A stretch of 64,000 bases of DNA from Yoonia vestfoldensis SKA53 (GCF_000152785.1 NZ_CH672414.1:2793350-2857349), one strand, 5' to 3'; counted from the stretch's first letter, positions 9,281-17,475 are shown. The notes: a model not told the origin generated them from the letters alone. Numbers and translations: made by a program.

Positions 9281-10204
9281 ATGTGGTATCTGGCGATCTT
9301 TGTGCTGGCCCTTGCGGGCATTGCAGCGTTGCCTTGGTGGCTGGACCGGCGGCGCGCCCGGATCGGGCCAAAGGAACGGCAAAAGGCCAAGGGTGATTTC
9401 GCGATCCTGTCGCAGGGTGTGACCTGTTACCGCTGGCTGGGGCCTGCGCGCGGGCCTGTCGCGGTGCTGATCAACGGGATCGCAACGCCGTCCATTTGCA
9501 TGGTTGATCTGGCCAAAGGGCTGGGCCGGCTGGGGTACCGTGTTTTGGTCTATGATCTCTATGGGCGGGGCCTGTCCGATGCACCGCGCGGGCGACAGGA
9601 TGGCGCGTTTTTTCTGCGGCAATTGTCGGATCTGCTGGATCATCAGAACGTCGCCGAAGATGTGACACTGGTCGGTTACGACATGGGCGGTGCCATCGCC
9701 ACGCTGTTCACCGCGCAACACCCGCACCGCGTAACGCGGCTGATGCTGTTTGCCAGCGCAGGGATCATCGGGTCCGAGGATCGTTTCACCCGTTTTTGCC
9801 GCCGCTGCCCTGTCATCGGTGATTGGGTACATGGCATATTCGCGCGCCGCCGCTTGCTTGCGGCGATCCCGGCGGATGGGTCGAACCTGACGCTGAATAT
9901 CCTGCAGGCCGCGCAACGCGCCCAATTGGATCGCAGTGGCTATCTGCGCGCGATCCTGTCCAGCAGGCGGGGCATCCTGTCCGAACGGCTGGAACAAGAA
10001 CATCGCAAGATCGCAGGTCTGGCATTGCCCGTGGTCGCGATCTGGGCCGAGAAGGACGAGGTCATTGCGCTGTCTGCCTTGGGGCGGTTGGCCCAATGGA
10101 ACCGCAACGCGCGCCAAGAGGTGGTGCCGAGCGCGGGCCATGCCATGCCCTACAGCCACCCGATCGGAGCGATCAAGGCGCTGCGGACCGCCCTGCGCGG
10201 CTGA
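9281..10204 (+). CDS. Alpha/beta hydrolase with Asp at the nucleophile position
   Basis: A 307-aa alpha/beta hydrolase with an N-terminal membrane anchor (residues 2-20) and a basic stretch after it. The nucleophile elbow reads GYDMGG (codon GAC), where most relatives have serine; aspartate at this site is the rule in epoxide hydrolases and haloalkane dehalogenases. The other triad residues look present (D in WAEKDE, H in SAGHAM). Whether it is an active hydrolase with an Asp nucleophile or a mutated esterase cannot be decided from sequence. It starts 14 bases after the OCD-like gene. Confidence 0.85.
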   Translation: MWYLAIFVLALAGIAALPWWLDRRRARIGPKERQKAKGDFAILSQGVTCYRWLGPARGPVAVLINGIATPSICMVDLAKGLGRLGYRVLVYDLYGRGLSDAPRGRQDGAFFLRQLSDLLDHQNVAEDVTLVGYDMGGAIATLFTAQHPHRVTRLMLFASAGIIGSEDRFTRFCRRCPVIGDWVHGIFARRRLLAAIPADGSNLTLNILQAAQRAQLDRSGYLRAILSSRRGILSERLEQEHRKIAGLALPVVAIWAEKDEVIALSALGRLAQWNRNARQEVVPSAGHAMPYSHPIGAIKALRTALRG

Positions 10205-10254
10205 GGCTGACGGCGGTCCTTTTCAAGGCTGGATGGTCACGCTATGCAACGCAC

Positions 10255-11316
10255 ATGACACTACATCAGGCATATGAAACCGCCGTCGCCGCGGGCAAGC
10301 TGACGCCCGATCCGGCGCAGGTCGCGGCCCTGCCGGAATTGGAACGGATCAGGGCGGCGCTAGCCGCCCCCGTCAAATCGGGCTTTTTGCGCAAAGCTCC
10401 GCCGCCGGTGCAGGGGCTTTATCTGTGGGGCGGGGTCGGGCGTGGCAAATCCATGCTGATGGACATGCTGTTTGCCGCCGTGGACGCGCCCAAGGAACGC
10501 CGCCATTTCCATGCCTTCATGCAATGGGTCCATGCCGAAATTGCCCTTGCGCGCAAGGACGGCGTCGATGACGCGATCCGGCCTGTTGCTGCGAAATTGG
10601 CCGGGCGCGTGCGGTTTTTGGCCTTTGACGAAATGCAGATCAGCGACATCACCGATGCGATGATCGTGGGGCGGCTGTTTACCGCGCTGATGGCGGCGGG
10701 TGTCGTGGTGGTGACGACATCGAACCGCCCGCCGGATGACCTGTATCTGCATGGGCTGAACCGGCAGCTTTTCCTGCCGTTCATCGCGCTTCTCAAGGAC
10801 CGGATGGTCGTGCATGAACTGGCCAGTGCGACCGATTACCGGCAGGACCGGCTGGCCGGCAGCCCCAGCTATTTCACCCCGATTGATGCCGCGTCCCGTA
10901 CCGCGATCAACGCCATCTGGAATGATTTCAGCCAGGGCCAGTCCGAGGCGCTGGTGCTACATGTGAACGGACGGCAGGTCACGCTGCCGTGGTTTCACAA
11001 CGGGGTCGCGCGGGCGACATTCTATGATCTTTGTGGCCGCCCGCTTGGCCCTGCGGATTACCTGACGCTGGCGGATGCCGTGCGTGTCCTGATCCTCGAG
11101 GATATCCCCGCGTTGTCGCGCAGCAATTTCAACGAGGCGAAACGCTTTGTCACGCTGATCGACGCGCTTTACGAGGCGAAGGTGCAGCTGATCTGTTCCG
11201 CCGCCGCCGGCCCCGAGATGCTGTATCTTGAAGGCGAAGGCACGTTCGAATTCGCCCGTACCGCCAGCCGCTTGCGCGAAATGCAATCGGCGGGATGGGG
11301 GCAGGCGGCAGGATAG
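10255..11316 (+). CDS. zapE: Cell division protein ZapE / AFG1-like ATPase
   Basis: A 353-aa P-loop ATPase. Walker A is GGVGRGKS (59-66) and Walker B is FLAFDE (D125, E126). The conserved TSNRPPDDLY motif and the C-terminal LSRSNFNEAKRFVTLIDALYE block identify the AFG1/ZapE family, which associates with FtsZ in E. coli and with inner-membrane protein quality control in mitochondria. The frame is open far upstream, but homology begins at MTLHQAYE (10255). It ends one base before a long inverted repeat. Confidence 0.93.
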   Translation: MTLHQAYETAVAAGKLTPDPAQVAALPELERIRAALAAPVKSGFLRKAPPPVQGLYLWGGVGRGKSMLMDMLFAAVDAPKERRHFHAFMQWVHAEIALARKDGVDDAIRPVAAKLAGRVRFLAFDEMQISDITDAMIVGRLFTALMAAGVVVVTTSNRPPDDLYLHGLNRQLFLPFIALLKDRMVVHELASATDYRQDRLAGSPSYFTPIDAASRTAINAIWNDFSQGQSEALVLHVNGRQVTLPWFHNGVARATFYDLCGRPLGPADYLTLADAVRVLILEDIPALSRSNFNEAKRFVTLIDALYEAKVQLICSAAAGPEMLYLEGEGTFEFARTASRLREMQSAGWGQAAG

Positions 11317-11326
11317 AAACTTTCGG

Positions 11327-11345
11327 GCCTCCGGCGGGGATATTT
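11327..11345 (+). repeat. Dispersed intergenic repeat, copy 1
   Basis: GCCTCCGGCGGGGATATTT. Same core as the copies at 11389-11407 (opposite strand), 40538-40556, and (one-base-shifted variant) 25493-25511. All lie between genes just past a stop codon or in a short gap. Confidence 0.7.
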
Positions 11346-11370
11346 CCACTCCAACGATAAAAGGACCAAA

Positions 11371-11407
11371 CCCCCATCGTTCGAGCCCAAATATCCCCGC
11401 CGGAGGC
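11371..11407 (-). repeat. Dispersed intergenic repeat, copy 2
   Basis: Minus-strand copy of the same core. The match to the 40.5-kb copy runs further than the core: both continue with GGCTCGnACGATGGGG, so the family unit is at least about 36 bases. Confidence 0.7.
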
Positions 11408-11437
11408 CTCGAAGTTTTTCCGCGCGGCCCGCGCGGA

Positions 11438-11746
11438 TCAGAACCGTTCGGCGCGCAGCACATGCGCGTCTGTCACGCTGACGACGCCGATATGTTTTTT
11501 GACCACCGCAAAGATCGCATCCAGCAGCCCGTCCAGCCGGTCTGGCTTGATCAGGCAAACCACAGTGACCATGCCCGCGCGCCCGATCTGTCCGTCGCGC
11601 GACCATTGGCCTGACCGTCCTGAGCCACCGAGCACCGGCAGCACGGTATAACCGGTGACACCCGCCGCGGTCAGCGCTTCGGTCAGGCGGCGTTCCAGCG
11701 GGGCTTCGATGACGATTTCGACACGTTTGGCGATGTGGGTCTGCAT
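11438..11746 (-). CDS. sbtB: PII-like signalling protein, SbtB type
   Basis: A 102-aa PII-superfamily protein with the ferredoxin-like beta-alpha-beta pattern and a glycine-rich T-loop (about residues 39-55, GGSGRSGQWSRDGQ) as in cyanobacterial SbtB, which binds cAMP/adenine nucleotides and inhibits the bicarbonate transporter SbtA. It lacks the C-terminal cysteine loop found in some cyanobacterial SbtB proteins. The gene starts one base before the end of sbtA's downstream side (stop-to-start gap about one base), so it is co-transcribed with sbtA and the carbonic anhydrase. A role in gating this SbtA is inferred from context. Confidence 0.85.
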   Translation of the reverse strand: MQTHIAKRVEIVIEAPLERRLTEALTAAGVTGYTVLPVLGGSGRSGQWSRDGQIGRAGMVTVVCLIKPDRLDGLLDAIFAVVKKHIGVVSVTDAHVLRAERF

Positions 11747-11747
11747 G

Positions 11748-12725
11748 TCAGGCTCCGGTCACGGCTTGGGCGATGGCAAGATAAAGCGGGATGCCCAGCG
11801 TCAGGTTGAAAGGGAAAGTCACGCCCAGCGAGAGGGTCAGGTAAATCGCCGGATTGGCCTCTGGCAAGGCGACGCGCATCGCGGCGGGTACGGCAATATA
11901 GCTGGCCGAGGCACAGAGCACCATCATCAGCACGACACCACCCAGCGACAGCCCGATCAGCGTGCCGACGCTAAGGCCGATCATCGCACTGACCAGCGGC
12001 ATCGCGATGGCGAAACCGACAGCACCGAGGCCCAGCACCCCGCGCGACTGGCGCAATCCACGCCCCGCGATCAGCCCCATATCCAGCAGGAACAGGCACA
12101 AAACGCCTTTGAACGGCGCGTCGATAAAGGCGCTGATTTCGGCAAAGCCCTTTTCGCCGGTGATGGCACCGATAAAGAACGCCCCCACCAGCAGCACGAT
12201 CGACCCGTTCAGCAGTAATTCGCGGATCAGCCCGGGTTCCATCCGTGCGTCGCCACCGCTGCGCGCTACAAGCCAGAGTGCGGACAGGATGGCGGGGGCT
12301 TCCATCACGGCGGCGACCGCGACCATATAGCCTTCGGGGGAAATCATCCGCCCTTCCAGCACCGATGTGGCTGCAACGAAGGTCACGATACTGATCGAGC
12401 CGTAATGGGCCGCGACCGCCGCGGCATCCACCGCCGACAGCCCCGTCATCACCCGCAGCAACGCAAAGGCCAGCAGCGGCAGCGCAAAAGACAGCACAAG
12501 CCCGGCCAGCAGCGCCAGCACGAGTGTCTGGTCGATGCCATGCGCGCTGACCGCGACCCCGCCCTTGAACCCGATTGCGAACAGCAGATAGATCGACATG
12601 CCCTTGGCCACCGCTTCGGGGATGGTCAGATCAGACCGCGCCAAGGCTGCCAAAAGCCCCAGCGCAAAGCTCAGGATGATCGGCGAGATCAGGTTCGCGC
12701 CGGCAAGGGACAAGATTTCAGTCAT
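11748..12725 (-). CDS. sbtA: Sodium-dependent bicarbonate permease, SbtA family
   Basis: A 325-aa inner-membrane protein with about ten helices in two inverted halves, recognised as SbtA (former DUF897) by its opening SPIILSFALGLLAALARSDL and the AAHYGSISIVTF motif around residues 108-120. Cyanobacterial SbtA imports bicarbonate with Na+. It lies between a beta-carbonic anhydrase (9 bases upstream) and a PII protein, giving a complete transporter, enzyme and regulator set. Family assignment is firm; substrate is from family knowledge. Confidence 0.92.
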   Translation of the reverse strand: MTEILSLAGANLISPIILSFALGLLAALARSDLTIPEAVAKGMSIYLLFAIGFKGGVAVSAHGIDQTLVLALLAGLVLSFALPLLAFALLRVMTGLSAVDAAAVAAHYGSISIVTFVAATSVLEGRMISPEGYMVAVAAVMEAPAILSALWLVARSGGDARMEPGLIRELLLNGSIVLLVGAFFIGAITGEKGFAEISAFIDAPFKGVLCLFLLDMGLIAGRGLRQSRGVLGLGAVGFAIAMPLVSAMIGLSVGTLIGLSLGGVVLMMVLCASASYIAVPAAMRVALPEANPAIYLTLSLGVTFPFNLTLGIPLYLAIAQAVTGA

Positions 12726-12734
12726 ATCAGGCTT

Positions 12735-13382
12735 TCACAATGGGACAAAGCAATCGTCAATCGGGTCATAGATTTCCAGCAGGCCTTCGCCGATGTTTTT
12801 CCACAGCCCATGCAGGCTGATGCTGCCATCAAGAACGGCGCTGCGGATGAAGGGAAAGGTCATCAGGTTTTGCAAGGAAACGAGGATGGATGCCTTTTCC
12901 AGCGCCTCTTTGCGGCTGGAATCATCGCCCGGCGGTAACCCGTCATAGGCGGGGCGCATGATGTCGAGCCAGCGGCCGACAAAGCTTGTCTTTTCGTTCA
13001 GGTCGGGGGCATGTCCGGCGCACATGTTATAGCAGCCTTCGACGCCACCGCAGCCCGAATGGCCGAGCACGATCAGATGCTGCACCTTCAACGTGCATAC
13101 CCCGTATTCCACCGCCGCCGATGTGCCGTGATGCAGCCCATCGGGTTCATATTGCGGGATCAGATTGGCGATATTGCGATGAATGAACAATTCGCCAAGG
13201 TCGGCGCCAAAGATGGATGTGGCATGCACGCGGCTATCGCAGCAGGACACGATCATGACCCTTGGTTGTTGTCCCTGCGCCGCAAGCTCACCGTAAGTGG
13301 TTTTATTGCTCTCGAAAACGGTCGCTTTCCAGCCGTTATACCGGTCGACCAGATAGGCCGGAAGCGGGTGGACATAGTGCAT
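12735..13382 (-). CDS. Beta-carbonic anhydrase
   Basis: A 215-aa zinc enzyme interconverting CO2 and bicarbonate. Zinc ligands and the Asp/Arg dyad are visible: C48, D49, R51 in SCCDSR, H108 and C111 in LGHSGCGG. No signal peptide, so cytosolic. First gene of the minus-strand bicarbonate operon with sbtA and sbtB. The divergent gene at 13495 shares the 112-bp promoter region; TTGACG on the minus strand (13459-13454) is a possible -35. Confidence 0.95.
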   Translation of the reverse strand: MHYVHPLPAYLVDRYNGWKATVFESNKTTYGELAAQGQQPRVMIVSCCDSRVHATSIFGADLGELFIHRNIANLIPQYEPDGLHHGTSAAVEYGVCTLKVQHLIVLGHSGCGGVEGCYNMCAGHAPDLNEKTSFVGRWLDIMRPAYDGLPPGDDSSRKEALEKASILVSLQNLMTFPFIRSAVLDGSISLHGLWKNIGEGLLEIYDPIDDCFVPL

Positions 13383-13494
13383 GCATCAATCCTTGCGATC
13401 TGTGGACGGAATACGTCGCATTTTCCTGAATTTCGAGCGATTTTTACTTTTTCCGTCAACCTTCTGGGAACTTCGGCATCGTAAGGCTTGGGTC

Positions 13495-13911
13495 ATGGAC
13501 AAGACAATGCAATTCCACATGGCCAGACCCCGCCCCGCCGGCGAGGTTGTTTTCCTGCGTCAGCATGGTGGCGCGCGGCGCGATCCAGACCTGCTGGCGC
13601 AGGTGTTGGCGGGTCATCCCCAGCGCGCGGCTGAAGACATGCTGTGCGATATTCTGGAAGGGATGGCCAATTGGCTGGACCGGTTGCAGCAGGGGCTGGC
13701 AGCAGGCGCATATGCGGCCATGGGTAAACCCGCAGCCCGTATCGCGCTGGTGGCGGGGCAGATCGGGTTGACCGATGTTGCTGTTGCCGCTGATCATCTG
13801 GCGCAGGCGGCGGTCGTGGGTGACCCTCACGCGCTTGCCGCGATTCTGGGACGGTTGGAACGTGCCTTTGACGTTGCCGTGACCGAACTGTGGGATTTCC
13901 GCGATCTGTGA
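13495..13911 (+). CDS. Hypothetical protein divergent from the bicarbonate operon
   Basis: A 138-aa soluble, alanine-rich, mostly helical protein that I do not recognise. It has short heptad-like stretches (residues 40-75) but no motif. The start MDKTMQFHMARP at 13495 is favoured over the longer open frame because the upstream part reads through a probable promoter; 13507 is an alternative ATG. It is transcribed away from the carbonic anhydrase gene and precedes the M17 peptidase gene by 70 bases. Confidence 0.7.
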   Translation: MDKTMQFHMARPRPAGEVVFLRQHGGARRDPDLLAQVLAGHPQRAAEDMLCDILEGMANWLDRLQQGLAAGAYAAMGKPAARIALVAGQIGLTDVAVAADHLAQAAVVGDPHALAAILGRLERAFDVAVTELWDFRDL

Positions 13912-13981
13912 TACCCGATGGCGCTTGCAGCCTGCATGGCGGCGGTTACTCTGGCAAGTAACTGACCTGACTGGATGACCC

Positions 13982-15358
13982 ATGCCCCTTGCCTTTGCCA
14001 CTGCCGACACTGCCGCGATTCCCGTTCATGTTCTGCAAGCAGACCAGGCCCCCGGATTTATTGCAGCCTTGCCCGACCCTGCGCAGGCCTGGGCGGGGCA
14101 TCAAGGGTTCACGGGCGCGCTGGGGCAGGTTCTGATTCTGCCCGATGCGCAGGGTGGCATTGCGCAGGTGCTGGTCGGTTATGGCACGGCGCAGGCCCGC
14201 GCACGCGGGCGGTTTCATCTGGGCGCCGTCGCGCGGCAATTGCCCAAGGGCGTCTATCGCATCGCATCCGGCCTGACCGGTCTTGATCTGGAAGAGGCGG
14301 CGCTTGCATGGGTGCTGGCGGGCTATCAATTCGTCCGCTACCGCAAACCGGCCGAGCCGATCGCGGGGCTGGTCGCCCCCGACGGGATCGATGCCGCACG
14401 GGTCCAGATCATCGCGCAGGCCGAGGCGCTGACGCGCGATCTGATCAACACGCCCGCCTCTGACATGGGGCCGCAAGAGCTGGAAACGGCGGCCCGTGCG
14501 CTGGCTGATGCGCATGGCGCCGCGATCACCGTCACCACAGGTGATGATCTGATCGCGGGGTTCCCGCTGATCCATGCGGTCGGTCGCGCCAGCCCGCGCG
14601 CGCCGCGCCTGATCGACATGCGTTGGGGTGATACCGGGCCAACCCTGACGCTGGTGGGCAAGGGCGTATGTTTCGACACCGGTGGGCTGAATATCAAGCC
14701 CGGTGCCTCCATGGGACTGATGAAAAAGGATATGGGCGGTGCCGCCACCGTGCTGGGGCTGGCGCAGATGATCATGGCGCTGGGCATCAGGCTGCGGTTG
14801 CGGGTGCTTATTCCGGCGGTGGAAAACAGCATCGCGGGCAATGCGTTCCGCCCGCAGGATATTCTGACCTCGCGCAAGGGGCTGACGGTCGAAATCAACA
14901 ACACCGATGCCGAAGGGCGGTTGGTGCTGGCCGATGCGCTGGCGCTGGCGGATGAGGAAACGCCCGATCTGGTGATTTCCATGGCGACCCTGACGGGCGC
15001 GGCGCGGGTTGCGGTGGGGCCGGACCTGTCGCCGTTCTTTACCGACAGTGACGATCATGCCGCCGCCATCACAAGCGCCGCGCGGCAGGTGGCCGACCCT
15101 GTCTGGCGGATGCCGTTTCATGACCCTTACGAGGCGCTGATCGAACCCGGCATTGCCGATCTGGACAACGCGCCGGGCGGTGGCATGGCGGGCAGCATCA
15201 CCGCGGCGCTGTTCCTGCGGCGCTTCGTGCAAAGCCCCTATGTGCATTTCGACATCTATGGCTGGCAGCCATCCGCGGCCCCGTCACGCCCCAAAGGCGG
15301 CGTCGGCATGGGCGCGCGTGCGCTGCTGGCGGCCTTGCCAAGCCTTCTGAAACTGTGA
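13982..15358 (+). CDS. Leucyl aminopeptidase family protein (M17)
   Basis: A 458-aa two-metal aminopeptidase. The M17 signature NTDAEGRL is at 307-314 (D309, E311, R313), and the other metal/catalytic residues are present: K227, D232, K239 and D250 in the GKGVCFDTGG...KKDMGG region. The N-terminal third is divergent, as is usual for the roseobacter paralogue that sits next to an NlpC/P60 gene. The stop overlaps the next GTG start (GTGA), which suggests joint use of peptides or cell-wall fragments. Confidence 0.93.
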   Translation: MPLAFATADTAAIPVHVLQADQAPGFIAALPDPAQAWAGHQGFTGALGQVLILPDAQGGIAQVLVGYGTAQARARGRFHLGAVARQLPKGVYRIASGLTGLDLEEAALAWVLAGYQFVRYRKPAEPIAGLVAPDGIDAARVQIIAQAEALTRDLINTPASDMGPQELETAARALADAHGAAITVTTGDDLIAGFPLIHAVGRASPRAPRLIDMRWGDTGPTLTLVGKGVCFDTGGLNIKPGASMGLMKKDMGGAATVLGLAQMIMALGIRLRLRVLIPAVENSIAGNAFRPQDILTSRKGLTVEINNTDAEGRLVLADALALADEETPDLVISMATLTGAARVAVGPDLSPFFTDSDDHAAAITSAARQVADPVWRMPFHDPYEALIEPGIADLDNAPGGGMAGSITAALFLRRFVQSPYVHFDIYGWQPSAAPSRPKGGVGMGARALLAALPSLLKL

Positions 15359-16170
15359 CCGACCGCCGCCTGACGCCTGCGAATGGCCGTGTTGCCGCCT
15401 TGCATCTGGCAGGGCAGGTCACGGCGGACCGCTATCTGGCAGGGCAGCCGATGATGCTGGCCCGTCCGGTCAGTGACCTGTGCGCCGCACCTGCGCAGGC
15501 GCGAGACAGGCAATTGCTGCTGGGTGCCGTTGTCACGGTGTTCGAGGATCGGGATGGCTGGTCCTTTGTGCAGGCGGTGGATGGCTATGTTGGCTATGTC
15601 GCCTCGGACCGGCTGGGCGCGGTGCAAGAGGCGACTCATATGGTCGGGACCATGGCGACCCATGCCTATCTGGCCGAGGATATGAAATCGCGCGATGTCA
15701 TGGCGCTGCCGTTCGGGGCGCGTGTCACCGTGCTGGACGAGAGGGCCAAGTTTTTCGAAACAACGCTGGGCTATATCCCGAAAAAGCACCTGCGCCCGCT
15801 GGACCGGCCTTTCACCGATCCGGCCACCGTCGCGCAGTTGCATTTCGGCGTGCCTTATCTGTGGGGCGGCAATTCCACGCGCGGGATCGATTGTTCGGGG
15901 CTGGTGGCGGCAGCATTCGGGGCCTGCGCCATCCTCTGTCCGGCGGACAGTGATCTGCAATGCGCGGGGCTGGGGGCTGATTTCAACGGCGCGGCGCGGC
16001 GGGGCGATCTGATTTTCTGGCAGGGCCATGTGGCGATGATGGTGGATGATGCGACGCTGATCCATGCCAATGCGCATCACATGGCGACCGCCTATGAACC
16101 GCTGGAGGCTGCGCGCCTGCGCATCGCCGCACAGGGCGGCGGGCCGGTCACCGCGCGCCGCCGGATTTAG
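15355..16170 (+). CDS. NlpC/P60 family cysteine peptidase
   Basis: A 271-aa protein with two SH3-like regions (about 35-90 and 95-150) followed by an NlpC/P60 domain. The catalytic cysteine is C180 in GIDCSG; histidines follow in GHVAMM and NAHH. Such enzymes cut gamma-D-Glu-diaminopimelate links in muropeptides. There is no signal peptide, so it probably recycles wall peptides in the cytosol, in line with the coupled M17 peptidase. GTG start. Its stop interlocks with that of the convergent minus-strand gene (TTAG). Confidence 0.92.
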   Translation: MTDRRLTPANGRVAALHLAGQVTADRYLAGQPMMLARPVSDLCAAPAQARDRQLLLGAVVTVFEDRDGWSFVQAVDGYVGYVASDRLGAVQEATHMVGTMATHAYLAEDMKSRDVMALPFGARVTVLDERAKFFETTLGYIPKKHLRPLDRPFTDPATVAQLHFGVPYLWGGNSTRGIDCSGLVAAAFGACAILCPADSDLQCAGLGADFNGAARRGDLIFWQGHVAMMVDDATLIHANAHHMATAYEPLEAARLRIAAQGGGPVTARRRI

Positions 16171-16625
16171 TGCAGACAGGTTGCCTGATCGGGCCGCTGC
16201 ACCAGCATCTGCCGGATCCGCAGGCCGAAATCTGCTGCCACCGCCGTCAGTTGCGGGGCCAGATCGGCGCGTACCATCAGCATTGCCAGCCAAAGCGCGT
16301 CTTCGCGGTCACCACTGGCTGCATTGGCCACGAAGCGCGCGAAATTTGCTTCGTCCGGATGCAGGCAGGCGGAATTCAGCGCGTGATGGTGCAAGGGCCG
16401 ACGGCGGTGCAGGGCCAGCAGATCGACCATCGCGGCAAAAGCCTTGGTCGTCAGGTCGGCGCGGGATTTGCCCAGACCATTGGTCAGATCGCTGCGCATG
16501 GCGCAACGCCCCTGTGGCCCCGCGCACCAAAGCCGCAGATAGATCACGACGCAGGCTTCCAGATCATCAAGCTGGGACAGACGAAACGCCGCCTGACTGC
16601 CAAGCGCCGGGTCATGAACGGTCAT
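16167..16625 (-). CDS. Conserved hypothetical protein co-transcribed with hemP
   Basis: A 152-aa soluble protein that I do not recognise. It contains several Cys/His residues (for example LRLWCAGPQGRC near 31-42 and LHRRRPLHHHALNSACLH near 70-90), which could bind metal or haem, but no known motif. Its ATG overlaps the hemP stop (ATGA), so it should share the iron-responsive control of hemP. Function unknown; a link to haem or iron is inferred only from position. Confidence 0.78.
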   Translation of the reverse strand: MTVHDPALGSQAAFRLSQLDDLEACVVIYLRLWCAGPQGRCAMRSDLTNGLGKSRADLTTKAFAAMVDLLALHRRRPLHHHALNSACLHPDEANFARFVANAASGDREDALWLAMLMVRADLAPQLTAVAADFGLRIRQMLVQRPDQATCLH

Positions 16626-16789
16626 TTCGTCAAGATCAGCTTGCCCGCGCGGGTGATTCGCAAAGTGTAGGTCTGATCGCCCAACACGATATGGGCCTGA
16701 TCGCCGCCTTCGGTCAGACGGGATGCTTCATGTGCCGGAAGCACGCGGCTCGCCGATGTTGCCGACGTTGGAAGTGTGTGAACTGTCAT
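16622..16789 (-). CDS. hemP: Hemin uptake protein HemP
   Basis: A 55-aa peptide. The C-terminal block (HIVLGDQTYTLRITRAGKLI) is the HemP family hallmark. Start MTVHTLPTS at 16789 gives the normal size; the open frame upstream is non-coding. HemP proteins are iron-repressed and associated with haem uptake genes. An Iron-Rhodo-like palindrome lies about 100 bases upstream, and an uncharacterised gene is coupled downstream. Confidence 0.92.
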   Translation of the reverse strand: MTVHTLPTSATSASRVLPAHEASRLTEGGDQAHIVLGDQTYTLRITRAGKLILTK

Positions 16790-16887
16790 TTGCCATGAAC
16801 CTTTCAAAGATTTGATCGGGCTTGCTTGCACGGGGAACAGGCTGGCTGGACACGGCATCATCATCCCGCTGGCGCAGCGAAATGTCA

Positions 16888-16908
16888 ACCTGAGTTTTTT
16901 AGTCAGGT
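16888..16908. promoter_or_regulatory. Iron-Rhodo-box-like palindrome upstream of hemP
   Basis: ACCTGA and TCAGGT are exact inverted arms around a 9-base AT-rich centre. The central 17 bases fit the Iron-Rhodo-box that I recall for Rhodobacterales (CTGA...AG-TCAG ends), as well as the TGA-N9-TCA spacing described for RirA-type sites. It lies between the 3' end of the DUF2794 gene and hemP, about 100 bases from the hemP start. Confidence 0.6.
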
Positions 16909-16913
16909 ATAAA

Positions 16914-17252
16914 TTATTTCTCGATCAGCCGGATCAGCTTGCGTTCGAGAACCTGCAATACGGATTTGAGATCGTTGCCGCGCTTGAGCACCTGCCCATC
17001 CATGCCGACAACGGCATATTGCCCCTGCCGCAGCCGCAGGCGGGGATTTTTTTCGATTCGGTAAAGCGGGTTTTCCGCCGTGCGCCGGAAGATCGAAAAA
17101 ACCGCCATATCGCGCAGGTTGGAAATGCCATAGTCGCGCCATTCGCCCGCCGCGACCATGCGGCCGTAAAGCCCCAGGATCAGCGCCAGTTCGGTACGGT
17201 GAAAAGCGACCTGCGCGGGCGCGTCAAACGGGGAAGGGGTCTGGATAGTCAT
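16914..17252 (-). CDS. DUF2794 domain-containing protein
   Basis: A 112-aa alphaproteobacterial protein of unknown function. It is recognised by the block from FHRTELALILGLYGRMVAAGEWRDY to ENPLYRIEKNPRLR. Start taken at MTIQTPSPF (17252); six more in-frame codons precede it. It stands upstream of hemP on the same strand, separated by the iron-box region. Confidence 0.88.
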   Translation of the reverse strand: MTIQTPSPFDAPAQVAFHRTELALILGLYGRMVAAGEWRDYGISNLRDMAVFSIFRRTAENPLYRIEKNPRLRLRQGQYAVVGMDGQVLKRGNDLKSVLQVLERKLIRLIEK

Positions 17253-17475
17253 TATGAATGGTCGCGCCACCTGCCCGTGAAATCAAGCCCCATTGAAATC
17301 CATCTATCCATGGCGCGCGGCCTTTGTTCCGCCGCAATATTAACGCTGCAATGCCCATCGCGCAGCCAAATTGGAACACACAGGTTGGCAATAGTTAACA
17401 CATAGCGAAATGCTACCTCGATGCTGCGGCCCAAAGCCCCCACCCAAACCGCGGCATCGAGGACTTTCGTTTTCC

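Larger units (their letters stand above)
11317..11417. terminator. Long inverted repeat, probable bidirectional terminator (repeat-family pair)
   Basis: Arms 11317-11345 and 11389-11417 pair over about 29 bases, with an unbroken 20-bp core and a 43-base loop. The left arm is followed outward by AAA on the zapE side and the right arm by TTTTT, so both convergent genes (zapE and the PII gene) could terminate here. Each arm is a copy, in opposite orientation, of a dispersed intergenic repeat beginning GCCTCCGGCGGGGATATTT. Confidence 0.7.

Noticed and set aside
11317-11417. Inverted repeat considered as an IS remnant
   Set aside because: No transposase fragment, no target duplication, and the same unit occurs singly elsewhere between genes.
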